Shown: in pieces, positions 1 through 7,776 of the stretch | How the letters are laid out: each line of letters begins with the position of its first letter | Numbering within the stretch: position 1 is the stretch's first letter | DNA from: Paraglaciecola sp. L1A13 | Lineage (GTDB): Bacteria > Pseudomonadota > Gammaproteobacteria > Enterobacterales > Alteromonadaceae | Assembly (NCBI RefSeq): GCF_009796745.1 | Contig: NZ_CP047024.1 | Span: 806,001 to 870,000, forward strand | Reading direction: 5' to 3' | Length of the DNA stretch: 64,000 nucleotides | Program-made: the position numbers and the translations under genes | Notes under the pieces: model-generated | What the model was told of the DNA's origin: nothing | Seen by the model: the letters and a program-made list of their open reading frames with translations, nothing else | Database searches by the model: none

Positions 1-2253
1 CTTGAGACCGTTACGCATGTTAAAGAATTGATAGAAGGTGCCCAGCAAACGGCTATTTGGCCAAGTAGTGTCTATGTGAGCTACACGGGAGACCAAAGTG
101 TTGACGTAAACATGATGCTAGGCGACCTGCAAAATAATGTGTCTAGTGCAGTCATATTAGTGGCCATCGTCATCGTTGCTATCTTAGGGATCAGGACCGC
201 TATTTTAGTCGGTGTATCGATTCCCGGTTCGTTCTTGACCGGCATTTTAATCATCGCCATGTTTGGTTACACCTTGAATACTGTAGTGCTATTTTCGCTG
301 ATTATGGCAGTAGGTATGCTGGTGGACGGTGCGATTGTGGTCACAGAATACGCCGATAGGTGTATGGGCGAGGGGATGAACAAACAGCAAGCTTATCTTA
401 AAGCTGCTCAGCGGATGGCGTGGCCCATTATTGCTTCAACAGCTACGACACTTGCTGCTTTTGCGCCGCTTATGTTTTGGCCCGGCATGATGGGCGAGTT
501 TATGAAGTATTTACCGTTTACGCTTATCGCCGTGCTTTCAGCCTCTTTACTGATGGCGTTAGTATTTGTGCCTACCCTAGGGTCGGTATTTGGTAAACCA
601 CAGACGATCTCAGCTAACGCTAAGCAGCAAATGCTACTTGCCGAAAGTGGGGATTTAACCCAGCTAACAGGCTTTACTGGACGCTATGTGCGTTTGTTAT
701 CTAAGGCTATTAGCCATCCGTGGAAAGTGCTAATGATAGCGTTTTTTGTGGCCGGATTATCATTCTTTGCTTATTTTGCATCGGGCCTTGGCTTAGAATT
801 TTTCCCCAAAGTAGACAGCAGTGGTATTAACGTCACCGTGCGCTCTTCTGGTGATATGTCTATTTACGAAAAAGACGTCATTGTGCAAGAAGTAGAGGAG
901 CGGTTGATTGATATGGACGCGATTGAAACCTTGTATGCACGCACAGGCGGACGAGACCAAATCGGTTATTTACGCTTAAATTTAGTCGACTGGCACTTAC
1001 GGCCGCATTCAGACGAAGTACTGAAAGAAACCCAAGAACGTCTGTCTAATATTGCAGGGCTAGATATTGAAATTACCCTCGACCAGAATGGTCCACAATC
1101 AGGCAAGGATCTGCAAATTCAATTGTCGTCCCGTTATCCTGAATTATTAAATGAAGCCGCGTTAAAAGTACGTCACGCATTGGATGATAACGATAAATTC
1201 ACCTCGATTAGTGATACGGCATCTCAGCCGGGTATTGAGTGGCAACTAAAAGTTAATCGAAGTGATGCTGCACGCTTTGGCGCAGATGCGACCTTAGTGG
1301 GCAGTACTGTACAATTTGTGACGAACGGTTTGAAAATAGGAGAGTATCGTCCTGATGATGTAGACGATGAATTGGATATTCGAGTTCGCTACCCAATTGA
1401 GTCGCGCTTTATCGGCAAGCTAGACGAACTACGCATGCAAACATCCACTGGTATGGTGCCTATCAGTAATTTTGTGCAGCGTCAGGCTCAGCCAAAAACG
1501 GATCTTATTCGCCACATTGATAGTGAGCGAGTGATTACCGTTGAGGCCAATATGGCGCCGGGTGAGTTACTTAGTATTGAGTTACCCAAACTGCAGGCAC
1601 AACTACCTGATTTAAACCTCGACCCTAGAGTGTCATTAATTGTCAAAGGGCAAAATGAACAGCAAGCTGAATCTGAAACCTTTCTGGTGAATGCGTTTTT
1701 AATTGCCTTATTTGTGATGGCGATTATTTTGGTCACACAGTTTAATAGTTTCTATCAAGCCTTTTTAATCTTAAGTGCGGTGTTGTTCTCAACCGTGGGT
1801 GTGTTCTTGGGGTTAGCTATTTTCCAAAAACCGTTTGGCATAGTGATGTCAGGTATTGGGGTGATAGCGCTGGCGGGGATAGTCGTGAACAACAACATTG
1901 TGTTGATTGATACCTACAACATATTGCGTAAAGAGGGTTACAGTGCAACTGATGCTATTTTGCGCACCGGTGCACAACGTTTGCGCCCGGTAATGATGAC
2001 CACAGTAACCACAATACTTGGCCTGCTGCCTATGGTGGCGGAAATTAATATCGATTTCATCGGCCGTAATGTCGATATTGGTGGGCCCTCTACACAGTGG
2101 TGGTCACAATTAGCTACCGCGGTGGCTGGTGGCCTAGCATTTGCGACCTTATTAACATTGGTGTTAACCCCAAGCTTACTGGCATTAAAAGCACGCGGTG
2201 AACAGCGTAAAGCGTCTCGCATGGTGGTTTCCGCTACTGCATCATCTGAGTAG
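1..2253 (+). CDS. RND-family efflux transporter (HAE-1/AcrB-like), 5' partial
   Basis: Inner-membrane proton-driven resistance-nodulation-division pump; about 750 residues of the C-terminal portion are visible and the frame is open to the left edge, so the gene starts outside the window. Clusters of hydrophobic helices lie at about residues 45-205 and 560-745, flanking a periplasmic porter region, as in AcrB from TM3 onward. The TM4 proton-relay motif reads GMLVDGAIVV around residue 109: the first Asp is kept but the position equivalent to AcrB Asp408 is Gly, as I recall for some HAE-1 branches. TM10-like GIVVNNNIVLID is intact. A periplasmic adaptor gene would be expected just upstream. Substrate cannot be inferred. 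Confidence 0.93.
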   Translation, partial: LETVTHVKELIEGAQQTAIWPSSVYVSYTGDQSVDVNMMLGDLQNNVSSAVILVAIVIVAILGIRTAILVGVSIPGSFLTGILIIAMFGYTLNTVVLFSLIMAVGMLVDGAIVVTEYADRCMGEGMNKQQAYLKAAQRMAWPIIASTATTLAAFAPLMFWPGMMGEFMKYLPFTLIAVLSASLLMALVFVPTLGSVFGKPQTISANAKQQMLLAESGDLTQLTGFTGRYVRLLSKAISHPWKVLMIAFFVAGLSFFAYFASGLGLEFFPKVDSSGINVTVRSSGDMSIYEKDVIVQEVEERLIDMDAIETLYARTGGRDQIGYLRLNLVDWHLRPHSDEVLKETQERLSNIAGLDIEITLDQNGPQSGKDLQIQLSSRYPELLNEAALKVRHALDDNDKFTSISDTASQPGIEWQLKVNRSDAARFGADATLVGSTVQFVTNGLKIGEYRPDDVDDELDIRVRYPIESRFIGKLDELRMQTSTGMVPISNFVQRQAQPKTDLIRHIDSERVITVEANMAPGELLSIELPKLQAQLPDLNLDPRVSLIVKGQNEQQAESETFLVNAFLIALFVMAIILVTQFNSFYQAFLILSAVLFSTVGVFLGLAIFQKPFGIVMSGIGVIALAGIVVNNNIVLIDTYNILRKEGYSATDAILRTGAQRLRPVMMTTVTTILGLLPMVAEINIDFIGRNVDIGGPSTQWWSQLATAVAGGLAFATLLTLVLTPSLLALKARGEQRKASRMVVSATASSE

Positions 2254-2446
2254 CACTAACGAGGTTGAGTAAAGCATCTGATGTTATGTAAAACCAACTC
2301 TTGGGTGCCTAGCTAGGAACTTTTCTACAAGCTGTTAGACTAATTTTCGGGATGCATTCACATTGGGTGTTTATTAATATTGATGGGTAACTGCTTTTCT
2401 CACAATTAACAGTTACATCATCACCTTGTACCAGTAAGGACTACAT

Positions 2447-3034
2447 ATGTATAAATTATATGGCTCCACCACTTCACCTTACGTGAGACGTTTACGTATC
2501 TGGTTGGCTAATACCCAACATGAATTTATTAATATGCAAATTTTTGAATCCGAAGATCGGACGATTTTGATTACTAAAAACCCGGCATTAAAAGTGCCTG
2601 CTTTGGAGCATGTTGAAGGGGATGAAAGCACGCTTATTTATGATTCACGCGTGATTTATCGTTACCTAAGTGAACAGCTAGATTACGCATCACTCAGTTG
2701 GGACCAAGAGAACCAACTTACGCTGGTGGATTCAGTAAACGATAGCTTAGTGCAAATGTTTTTGCTGTCTAAATCAGATGTGGTTGCCGATACCGACAAG
2801 CTGTTTTTTAAGCTACAAAAAGAACGCGTTAATAACGTGCTGGCAGAATTGAACGAACAAGTTGAAAGAGGGAAGTTTAATAGTTGGAATTACCCAGCTA
2901 TTTGCTTATTCAGCTTGATTGATTGGATAGAATTTAGGAGCTTACATAACCTTAAAGGGTTGTCTGCCTTGCTGGATTTTCATCAGGAAAACGCACAGCG
3001 CATTGAAGTTACTGCAACTGACCCCAGAATGTAG
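2447..3034 (+). CDS. Glutathione S-transferase-like protein
   Basis: Predicted cytosolic protein of 195 aa with an N-terminal thioredoxin-like GST domain (about residues 1-80). Visible marks are YGSTTSPYVRR at the start, NPALKVPAL around residue 47 (the cis-Pro substrate-binding loop) and the helix with YDSRVIYRYL near residue 65, which corresponds to the ES/DS glutathione-binding motif. The remainder is helical, as in GST C-terminal domains, and slightly short for the family. ATG start preceded by AAGGA about 8 nt upstream. No substrate can be named. It sits on the same strand as the DUF1244 gene with a 36-nt gap and could share its transcript. Confidence 0.85.
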   Translation: MYKLYGSTTSPYVRRLRIWLANTQHEFINMQIFESEDRTILITKNPALKVPALEHVEGDESTLIYDSRVIYRYLSEQLDYASLSWDQENQLTLVDSVNDSLVQMFLLSKSDVVADTDKLFFKLQKERVNNVLAELNEQVERGKFNSWNYPAICLFSLIDWIEFRSLHNLKGLSALLDFHQENAQRIEVTATDPRM

Positions 3035-3070
3035 GTTAAGATTTTTGTTTCCAAACCACAGGTAAAACGT

Positions 3071-3370
3071 ATGACTCCAGCTCAAGAAACCGAAGCTCAA
3101 GCCGCTGCCTTTCGCCAGCTCATCAAACATTTAGATGAAAATAAAGACGTACAAAATATAGATTTAATGATTTTGGCGGACTTCTGTCGTAACTGTTTAT
3201 CTAAATGGTATATGGCAGGAGCCAAAGAGCAGGGCGTAGAAATCGATTACGACCAAGCGCGTGAAGCCATATATGGTATACCATTCGCTGAATGGAAAGC
3301 TAAATATCAGAAACCAGCGACCCCAGAGCAACTCGCTGCGTTTGATAAACGGCAAAATCCCTGCGGTTAG
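3071..3370 (+). CDS. DUF1244 family protein
   Basis: Small 99-aa protein recognised by the DUF1244 hallmark DVQNIDLMILADFCRNCLSK near residues 27-46, followed by WYMAGAKEQG and a C-terminal Pro/Asp-rich segment. The family is short, conserved in proteobacteria and has no firmly assigned function; the conserved FCRNC cysteines suggest metal binding or redox chemistry, which is inference. It follows the GST-like gene closely. No signal peptide or membrane segment. Confidence 0.85.
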   Translation: MTPAQETEAQAAAFRQLIKHLDENKDVQNIDLMILADFCRNCLSKWYMAGAKEQGVEIDYDQAREAIYGIPFAEWKAKYQKPATPEQLAAFDKRQNPCG

Positions 3371-3518
3371 TATTATGTTTGGGTCGCGAAGCTTGCAGTG
3401 TGGCCTAATCCCTCTTGATATCCTTTACAAGCATGTGAACTATAGGTGATTTTATATTTGTAACTCAGGCGTCTTGAGGGCAAACTAACTTCTGGTCTAA
3501 CCAGATGAAGGTGGCAAC

Positions 3519-4007
3519 GTGCCCGTATCCAATCCATTACGAAAATTTGTTGATAAAATAAATCACTATCCCGCACCAATCAGCACTTTTTTAATGACAA
3601 AAGTATTCCGTCACAAAGTAAAGTTAGCGGGCACCACGAGTATTGAGGTACTTGCTACCGATGGTCTTCAAGTAGAATTTCGCTTGAAAAACCGTAAAAA
3701 GGTACAGAATCATATCGGCAGTGTCCATGCAGCTGCTATGGCCTTATTGGCGGAGTCTGCTACGGGTTTTATCGTGGGTATTAATTTACCAGGCGACAAA
3801 CTCCCTCTGATCAAATGTATGAATCTAAATTATGTAAAACGTGCGACGGGAGATATGACTGCCGTTGCCACCTTAACACACGAGCAAGTCACGCTACTTA
3901 ATCAGCAAGATAAAGGTGAAATTAATGTACAAATTAAGGTAACCGATGCCAATGGAATCGAGCCGGTTGAGTGCGAAATGATTTGGGCTTGGGTGCCAAA
4001 GCGTTAA
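3519..4007 (+). CDS. Hotdog-fold protein, DUF4442/PaaI-thioesterase-like
   Basis: Predicted 162-aa cytosolic protein with a GTG start; AAGGTGG lies 6-8 nt upstream and no ATG is better placed. The segment around residues 66-86 contains HIGSVHAAAMALLAESATGF, matching the helix and catalytic-site neighbourhood of PaaI/DUF4442 hotdog thioesterases, and the flanking beta-strand pattern fits one hotdog domain. Such proteins usually hydrolyse acyl-CoA thioesters, but the acyl group cannot be read from sequence. It is separated by 148 nt from the DUF1244 gene and is probably its own transcription unit. Confidence 0.78.
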   Translation: MPVSNPLRKFVDKINHYPAPISTFLMTKVFRHKVKLAGTTSIEVLATDGLQVEFRLKNRKKVQNHIGSVHAAAMALLAESATGFIVGINLPGDKLPLIKCMNLNYVKRATGDMTAVATLTHEQVTLLNQQDKGEINVQIKVTDANGIEPVECEMIWAWVPKR

Positions 4008-4122
4008 GCTAATTGTTCCGATATTAGCGGCGAACAGACTGTCATAAAAATCATATAGAAACATTAATGTTATAAACGCTATTTATCGATCAAAAATCGT
4101 ATATAAAATCGTGGGAAAAATA
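4008..4122. other. AT-rich upstream region of maoP with 12-bp palindrome
   Basis: Noncoding. Contains the perfect palindrome AACATTAATGTT at 4060-4071. In E. coli the maoS site that partners with MaoP lies upstream of maoP, so this interval is where an equivalent would be sought; I cannot confirm the E. coli maoS sequence from memory. Confidence 0.4.
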
Positions 4123-4150
4123 TTGACAGATTTCGGATTTAAATTATAAA
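4123..4150 (+). promoter_or_regulatory. Sigma-70 promoter of maoP
   Basis: TTGACA at 4123-4128, a 16-nt spacer, and TATAAA at 4145-4150. The -35 is a consensus hexamer and the -10 matches 5 of 6 positions. Transcription should start near 4156-4158, about 55 nt before the maoP ATG. Confidence 0.72.
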
Positions 4151-4155
4151 GCAAG

Positions 4156-4169
4156 TTGGCAAATGCCAA
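4156..4169. promoter_or_regulatory. Inverted repeat at the maoP transcription start (operator candidate)
   Basis: TTGGCA-AA-TGCCAA, perfect 6-bp arms with a 2-bp spacer, lies exactly where the promoter above would begin transcription, a typical repressor position. The binding protein is unknown; autoregulation by MaoP or use as a maoS-like site are both inference. Confidence 0.5.
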
Positions 4170-4180
4170 ATCGTGTTGTT

Positions 4181-4196
4181 TTTAAATTAATTTAAA
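4181..4196. repeat. 16-bp AT-only palindrome before the maoP ribosome site
   Basis: TTTAAATTAATTTAAA is a perfect 16-bp palindrome immediately 5' of the CGGGGA ribosome-binding site of maoP. It could be a protein site or simply AT-rich leader sequence. Confidence 0.4.
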
Positions 4197-4210
4197 TCGG
4201 GGATGCCAGC

Positions 4211-4579
4211 ATGGCAAAACTTTCAAGAGAATCATTGTTTCAACGTGTTTTTAGCGATCCTAAAAACTATCCTTATGGTTTTTCACGTTCAGGTGACTTT
4301 TCAATTTCTGAAAGCAGGGCACTGAGCCAATATGGTTGCCTAATTGCTGCCTTAATTGATGGTCAAGTTGAACCTGAATGTGATGAAGATAACTCATTAT
4401 TAGCTTCAGCTAAGGGTGAGAAAGACCCGAGTACGGTTGCTGAAAAAGCATGGTATAAGTACGACAAGCGCATACATCGACCTAAACTTGGTAATATTTA
4501 TGGTAGTAGACCGTCAACTCAGAGCGATGATGATGACATGTCTGAAGATAGTGAAGTAGTAATTGAGCTGGATGATTAA
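4211..4579 (+). CDS. maoP: MaoP/DUF413 family macrodomain Ori protein
   Basis: 122-aa acidic-tailed protein matching DUF413 (E. coli MaoP, formerly YifE): DPKNYPYGFSRSGDFSI near residues 16-32 corresponds to HYPRGFSRHGDFTI, and GEKDPSTVAEKAWYKYDKRI near 73-92 matches the conserved helix. In E. coli MaoP with its cis site maoS constrains mobility of the Ori macrodomain. The C-terminus is rich in Asp/Ser. CGGGGA lies 7 nt before the ATG. In E. coli the gene is close to the ilvGMEDA region; here it precedes ilvIH. Function in this organism is inferred from family membership only. Confidence 0.87.
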   Translation: MAKLSRESLFQRVFSDPKNYPYGFSRSGDFSISESRALSQYGCLIAALIDGQVEPECDEDNSLLASAKGEKDPSTVAEKAWYKYDKRIHRPKLGNIYGSRPSTQSDDDDMSEDSEVVIELDD

Positions 4580-4645
4580 CCTTAATTAATCCGAAAAGAC
4601 TTAATTCCATCCTATAAATTGGCTTGAAATACGCCTAAACGAAAG

Positions 4646-4679
4646 ATATATCCTAATATATTGCTATATTGGGATATAT
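4646..4679. repeat. Imperfect AT-rich inverted repeat between maoP and ilvI
   Basis: Arms 4646-4660 and 4665-4679 (15 bp, one mismatch that would be a G-U pair in RNA) around the loop TTGC. The core TCCTAATATA / TATATTGGGA is followed by CTCACTTTTA rather than a T-run. It could be a weak maoP terminator, an RNA leader hairpin or an operator for ilvIH. Confidence 0.55.
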
Positions 4680-4797
4680 ATCTCACTTTTATGTAAATTC
4701 CTGTTTAATCTTACTCCTTGGTCAAGTATAGTTTTCGTTCGTTTGGTAGCAATTTTGTGCCGAAACCTTTTTTTAACAACTTTTTAGGAGAGTACCG

Positions 4798-6516
4798 GTG
4801 GAAATGATGTCAGGCGCCGCGATGGTTGTGCGAACTCTAAAAGATCTTGGGGTTAAGCACGTATTCGGTTATCCCGGTGGAGCCGTTTTAGATATTTATG
4901 ACGCATTATACGCTCAAGAAGATGTTGAGCATATTCTAGTGCGTCACGAGCAAGGCGCAGCGCACATGGCTGATGGTTACGCTCGTTCAACAGGTACAAC
5001 AGGTACTGTACTAGTAACATCAGGGCCTGGAGCGACCAATACTCTTACTGGTATTGCGACTGCCTATATGGATTCGATCCCTATGGTCGTATTGTCTGGT
5101 CAAGTACCGTCAATGCACATAGGTGAAGATGCTTTTCAAGAAACCGATATGGTCGGTTGTTCGCGCCCTGTGGTAAAGCACAGTTTTCTCGTCAAGCGCG
5201 CTGTAGATATTCCCGAGGCCATTGCCAAAGCCTATTATATTGCTAACACTGGGCGTCCTGGCCCTGTGGTGGTTGATTTACCAAAAGACATCGTCAATGT
5301 GCTTGAAGAGCATCCTTATCAGTTTCCTGAAGATGTCACTATGCGCTCGTATAATCCGACGCTCAAAGGGCACAGTAAACAAATCAAGAAAGCGGCTAAA
5401 GTGCTGCTTGAAGCCAAACGCCCTATTTTATACGTTGGTGGTGGCGCTATCGCAGCCGAAGCCAGTGAACTGGTTACAGAGCTTGCTGAAAGATTAAATC
5501 TACCGGTTACATCAACGCTTATGGGGTTAGGTGCATTTTCTGGTGTGCATGCCCAAAGTTTAGGCATGTTAGGCATGCACGGTACGCTTGAATCCAACAA
5601 AGCCATGCACAATGCCGATTGTATTTTGGCCTTAGGCGCTCGTTTTGATGACCGAGTAACGAACAACGTTGAGAAGTTTTGCCCACATGCGACGATTATC
5701 CACGTCGACATAGACCCTGCATCTATTTCTAAGACGATTGCGGTACATGTACCAGTGGTTGGTAGTGTTGAGCAAGTTACCAAGCAGTTGCTTGACCATA
5801 TAGGAAAAATTGACAGCGAGAAGCAGAAAGCTAAATTACTTGATTGGTGGGATCAGATTAAACAATGGCGTGGTCGTGATTGTTTGAACTACAAGAAAGC
5901 TGACAACGTTATTAAGCCTCAAGAGGTTATACAGTCGGTTTATAAGCACACCAAAGGTGATGCTTATGTCAGTTCAGATGTTGGTCAGCATCAAATGTTT
6001 GCAGCCTTATATTATCCTTTTGCTAAGCCCCGTCGCTGGATCAACTCTGGTGGTCTTGGCACCATGGGATTTGGTTTACCTGCTGCAATGGGTGTGCAAA
6101 TGGCGCATCCTGAAGCCACCTCAGTTGTGATTACGGGGGACGGTAGTATTCAAATGAATATTCAAGAGCTATCAACTTGTTTGCAATATAAATTGCCGAT
6201 TAAGATCATCTCATTGAATAACCGCGCTTTGGGCATGGTACGCCAGTGGCAGGATATGAATTATAAGAGTCGTTACTCTAGTTCTTATATGGATTCAATG
6301 CCTGATTTCGTTAAGCTTGCAGAAGCTTACGGCCATATTGGTATTCGTGTTGACCATCCTGATGAGTTGGACGCGGCAATGGAGCGTTGTTTCGCTGAGA
6401 AAGAGCGCTTGGTATTTATGGATATTCAAATAGACCAAAATGAACATGTTTACCCCATGCAAATTAAATTCGGGGCGATGGATGATATGAGATTAAGCAA
6501 AACGGAGCGCACATAA
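4798..6516 (+). CDS. ilvI: Acetolactate synthase III, large (catalytic) subunit
   Basis: Thiamine-diphosphate enzyme that condenses pyruvate to 2-acetolactate, or pyruvate with 2-oxobutyrate to acetohydroxybutyrate, first common step of valine, leucine and isoleucine synthesis. 572 aa, close to E. coli IlvI. Visible: N-terminal pyrimidine-binding domain with catalytic Glu51 in [10 protein letters not shown]; central FAD-type domain with [12 protein letters not shown]-terminal ThDP/Mg motif beginning GDGSIQMN at residues 447-454 and closing with LNN near 475. GTG start chosen because AGGAG lies 7 nt upstream; the ATG two codons later is too far. The stop overlaps the ilvH start as TAATG, so the subunits are translationally coupled. 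Confidence 0.96.
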   Translation: MEMMSGAAMVVRTLKDLGVKHVFGYPGGAVLDIYDALYAQEDVEHILVRHEQGAAHMADGYARSTGTTGTVLVTSGPGATNTLTGIATAYMDSIPMVVLSGQVPSMHIGEDAFQETDMVGCSRPVVKHSFLVKRAVDIPEAIAKAYYIANTGRPGPVVVDLPKDIVNVLEEHPYQFPEDVTMRSYNPTLKGHSKQIKKAAKVLLEAKRPILYVGGGAIAAEASELVTELAERLNLPVTSTLMGLGAFSGVHAQSLGMLGMHGTLESNKAMHNADCILALGARFDDRVTNNVEKFCPHATIIHVDIDPASISKTIAVHVPVVGSVEQVTKQLLDHIGKIDSEKQKAKLLDWWDQIKQWRGRDCLNYKKADNVIKPQEVIQSVYKHTKGDAYVSSDVGQHQMFAALYYPFAKPRRWINSGGLGTMGFGLPAAMGVQMAHPEATSVVITGDGSIQMNIQELSTCLQYKLPIKIISLNNRALGMVRQWQDMNYKSRYSSSYMDSMPDFVKLAEAYGHIGIRVDHPDELDAAMERCFAEKERLVFMDIQIDQNEHVYPMQIKFGAMDDMRLSKTERT

Positions 6517-7013
6517 TGAAACGTATTATTTCAGTTTTGATGGAAAACGCCCCCGGTGCTCTATCACGTATTGTAGGTGTTTTTTCCCAGCGTGGTTATA
6601 ACGTTGACTCCTTATGCGTAGCAGCAACAGACGATAAAAGCCTGTCTAGACTAACTATTACTACCCAAGCAGACGACAAAGTTATTGAGCAAATCACTAA
6701 GCAAGTTAATAAGCTAATTGATGTGCTCAAGGTAACTGATCTCACTGACGGTAATCATGTTGAACGCGAATTGATGTTGATTAAAGTCGCCACACGTAGT
6801 GAATTAGTACGTGCTGAGGTGAATCGCAATGTGGAAATTTTCCGCGCGCAAATCATCGATGTAGATTTGAATAACTATACTATTCAGGTCACAGGTACCA
6901 GTGATAAGTTAGATGCCTTTGCTAATGTGTTAGCCCAAACCACTGAAATTATCGAAGCGTCACGCACTGGTGTATGTGGCCTTGCTCGCGGTGACAAAGC
7001 CTTGCGCCCCTAA
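6516..7013 (+). CDS. ilvH: Acetolactate synthase III, small (regulatory) subunit
   Basis: 165-aa partner of IlvI that raises activity and confers valine feedback inhibition. The N-terminal ACT domain is clear (IISVLMENAPGALSRIVG at residues 4-21, then FSQRGYNVDSL), followed by a second ACT-like half ending in GVCGLARGDKALRP. Length matches E. coli IlvH (163 aa). The ATG overlaps the ilvI stop by 1 nt, and a strong terminator follows 22 nt after the stop, so ilvIH form a two-gene operon. Confidence 0.96.
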   Translation: MKRIISVLMENAPGALSRIVGVFSQRGYNVDSLCVAATDDKSLSRLTITTQADDKVIEQITKQVNKLIDVLKVTDLTDGNHVERELMLIKVATRSELVRAEVNRNVEIFRAQIIDVDLNNYTIQVTGTSDKLDAFANVLAQTTEIIEASRTGVCGLARGDKALRP

Positions 7014-7035
7014 ACGTTTAAAAATATAAATATAC

Positions 7036-7064
7036 AAAAAAGGCTCAAATATGAGCCTTTTTTT
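7036..7064. terminator. Bidirectional rho-independent terminator of ilvIH and tdk
   Basis: AGGCTCA (7041-7047), loop AATA, TGAGCCT (7052-7058) flanked by an A-run on the left and TTTTTTT (7058-7064) on the right. It lies between the convergent ilvH and tdk genes and can serve both. Confidence 0.92.
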
Positions 7065-7091
7065 ATGAAGAGTTTAGCCTGATTAAGTGAA

Positions 7092-7676
7092 TTAGGGTTT
7101 GTCCCAGACCAATTCTTTAAAGTGTCTGCGACACATTGACTCGTATCTGTCATTGCCGCCGACCTCTACTTGTGCACCTTCTTTGGCGGCATTTCCCTGC
7201 TGATCAAGGCGCACCACAAATGTTGCTTTGCGACCGCAATGACAAATAGTTTTAAGCTCGACCAATTTATCAGCCCACGCCATCAGGTAGCGGCTACCTT
7301 CGAAAGTTTCGCCGACAAAATCAGTGCGCAAGCCATAGGCTAAAACAGGAATATCTAAATCGTCAACCACAGACACAAGTTGCTGCACTTGTTGCTTATT
7401 TAGAAACTGTGCTTCATCAATAAAAACACAATCGAGTTTTCGTTCACGGTTCATATCTGCTAACTGTTGATACAAGTCACTCGTACCATTAAAAAGGTGG
7501 GCGCTGGCCTCAAGACCAATACGCGAAGCAACCTTTCCAACACCAAAGCGATCGTCCAGTGCGGCGGTGAAAATCTCAGCACGCATACCGCGCTCTTTAT
7601 AGTTATATGCAGATTGGAGTAAAGACGTTGATTTACCTGCGTTCATTGCAGAATAATAAAAGTAGAGCTGGGCCAT
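7092..7676 (-). CDS. tdk: Thymidine kinase (type II)
   Basis: Cytosolic ATP-dependent kinase converting thymidine to dTMP in pyrimidine salvage. 194 aa, slightly shorter than E. coli Tdk (205). The P-loop is SAMNAGKS at residues 9-16, the DEAQF Walker B/lid element falls around residue 87, and the zinc-binding cysteines are seen in CHCGRKA and MCRRHF near the C-terminus. ATG start. It lies downstream of the GGDEF-EAL gene on the same strand, 100 nt apart, and converges on ilvH across a shared terminator. Confidence 0.95.
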   Translation of the reverse strand: MAQLYFYYSAMNAGKSTSLLQSAYNYKERGMRAEIFTAALDDRFGVGKVASRIGLEASAHLFNGTSDLYQQLADMNRERKLDCVFIDEAQFLNKQQVQQLVSVVDDLDIPVLAYGLRTDFVGETFEGSRYLMAWADKLVELKTICHCGRKATFVVRLDQQGNAAKEGAQVEVGGNDRYESMCRRHFKELVWDKP

Positions 7677-7776
7677 TTAACACGAGATCCTGAGGTGCAC
7701 CAAGAGCGTTTGGTTTACGTTATTATTTTGCGTGCTATGGTAGCGGATCTGTTAAATAAAATCCGCTAATGTGGCG

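Noticed and set aside
4580..4797. Leader-peptide attenuator for ilvIH
   Set aside because: No short frame rich in branched-chain codons with alternative hairpins was found; E. coli ilvIH also lacks one and is Lrp controlled.
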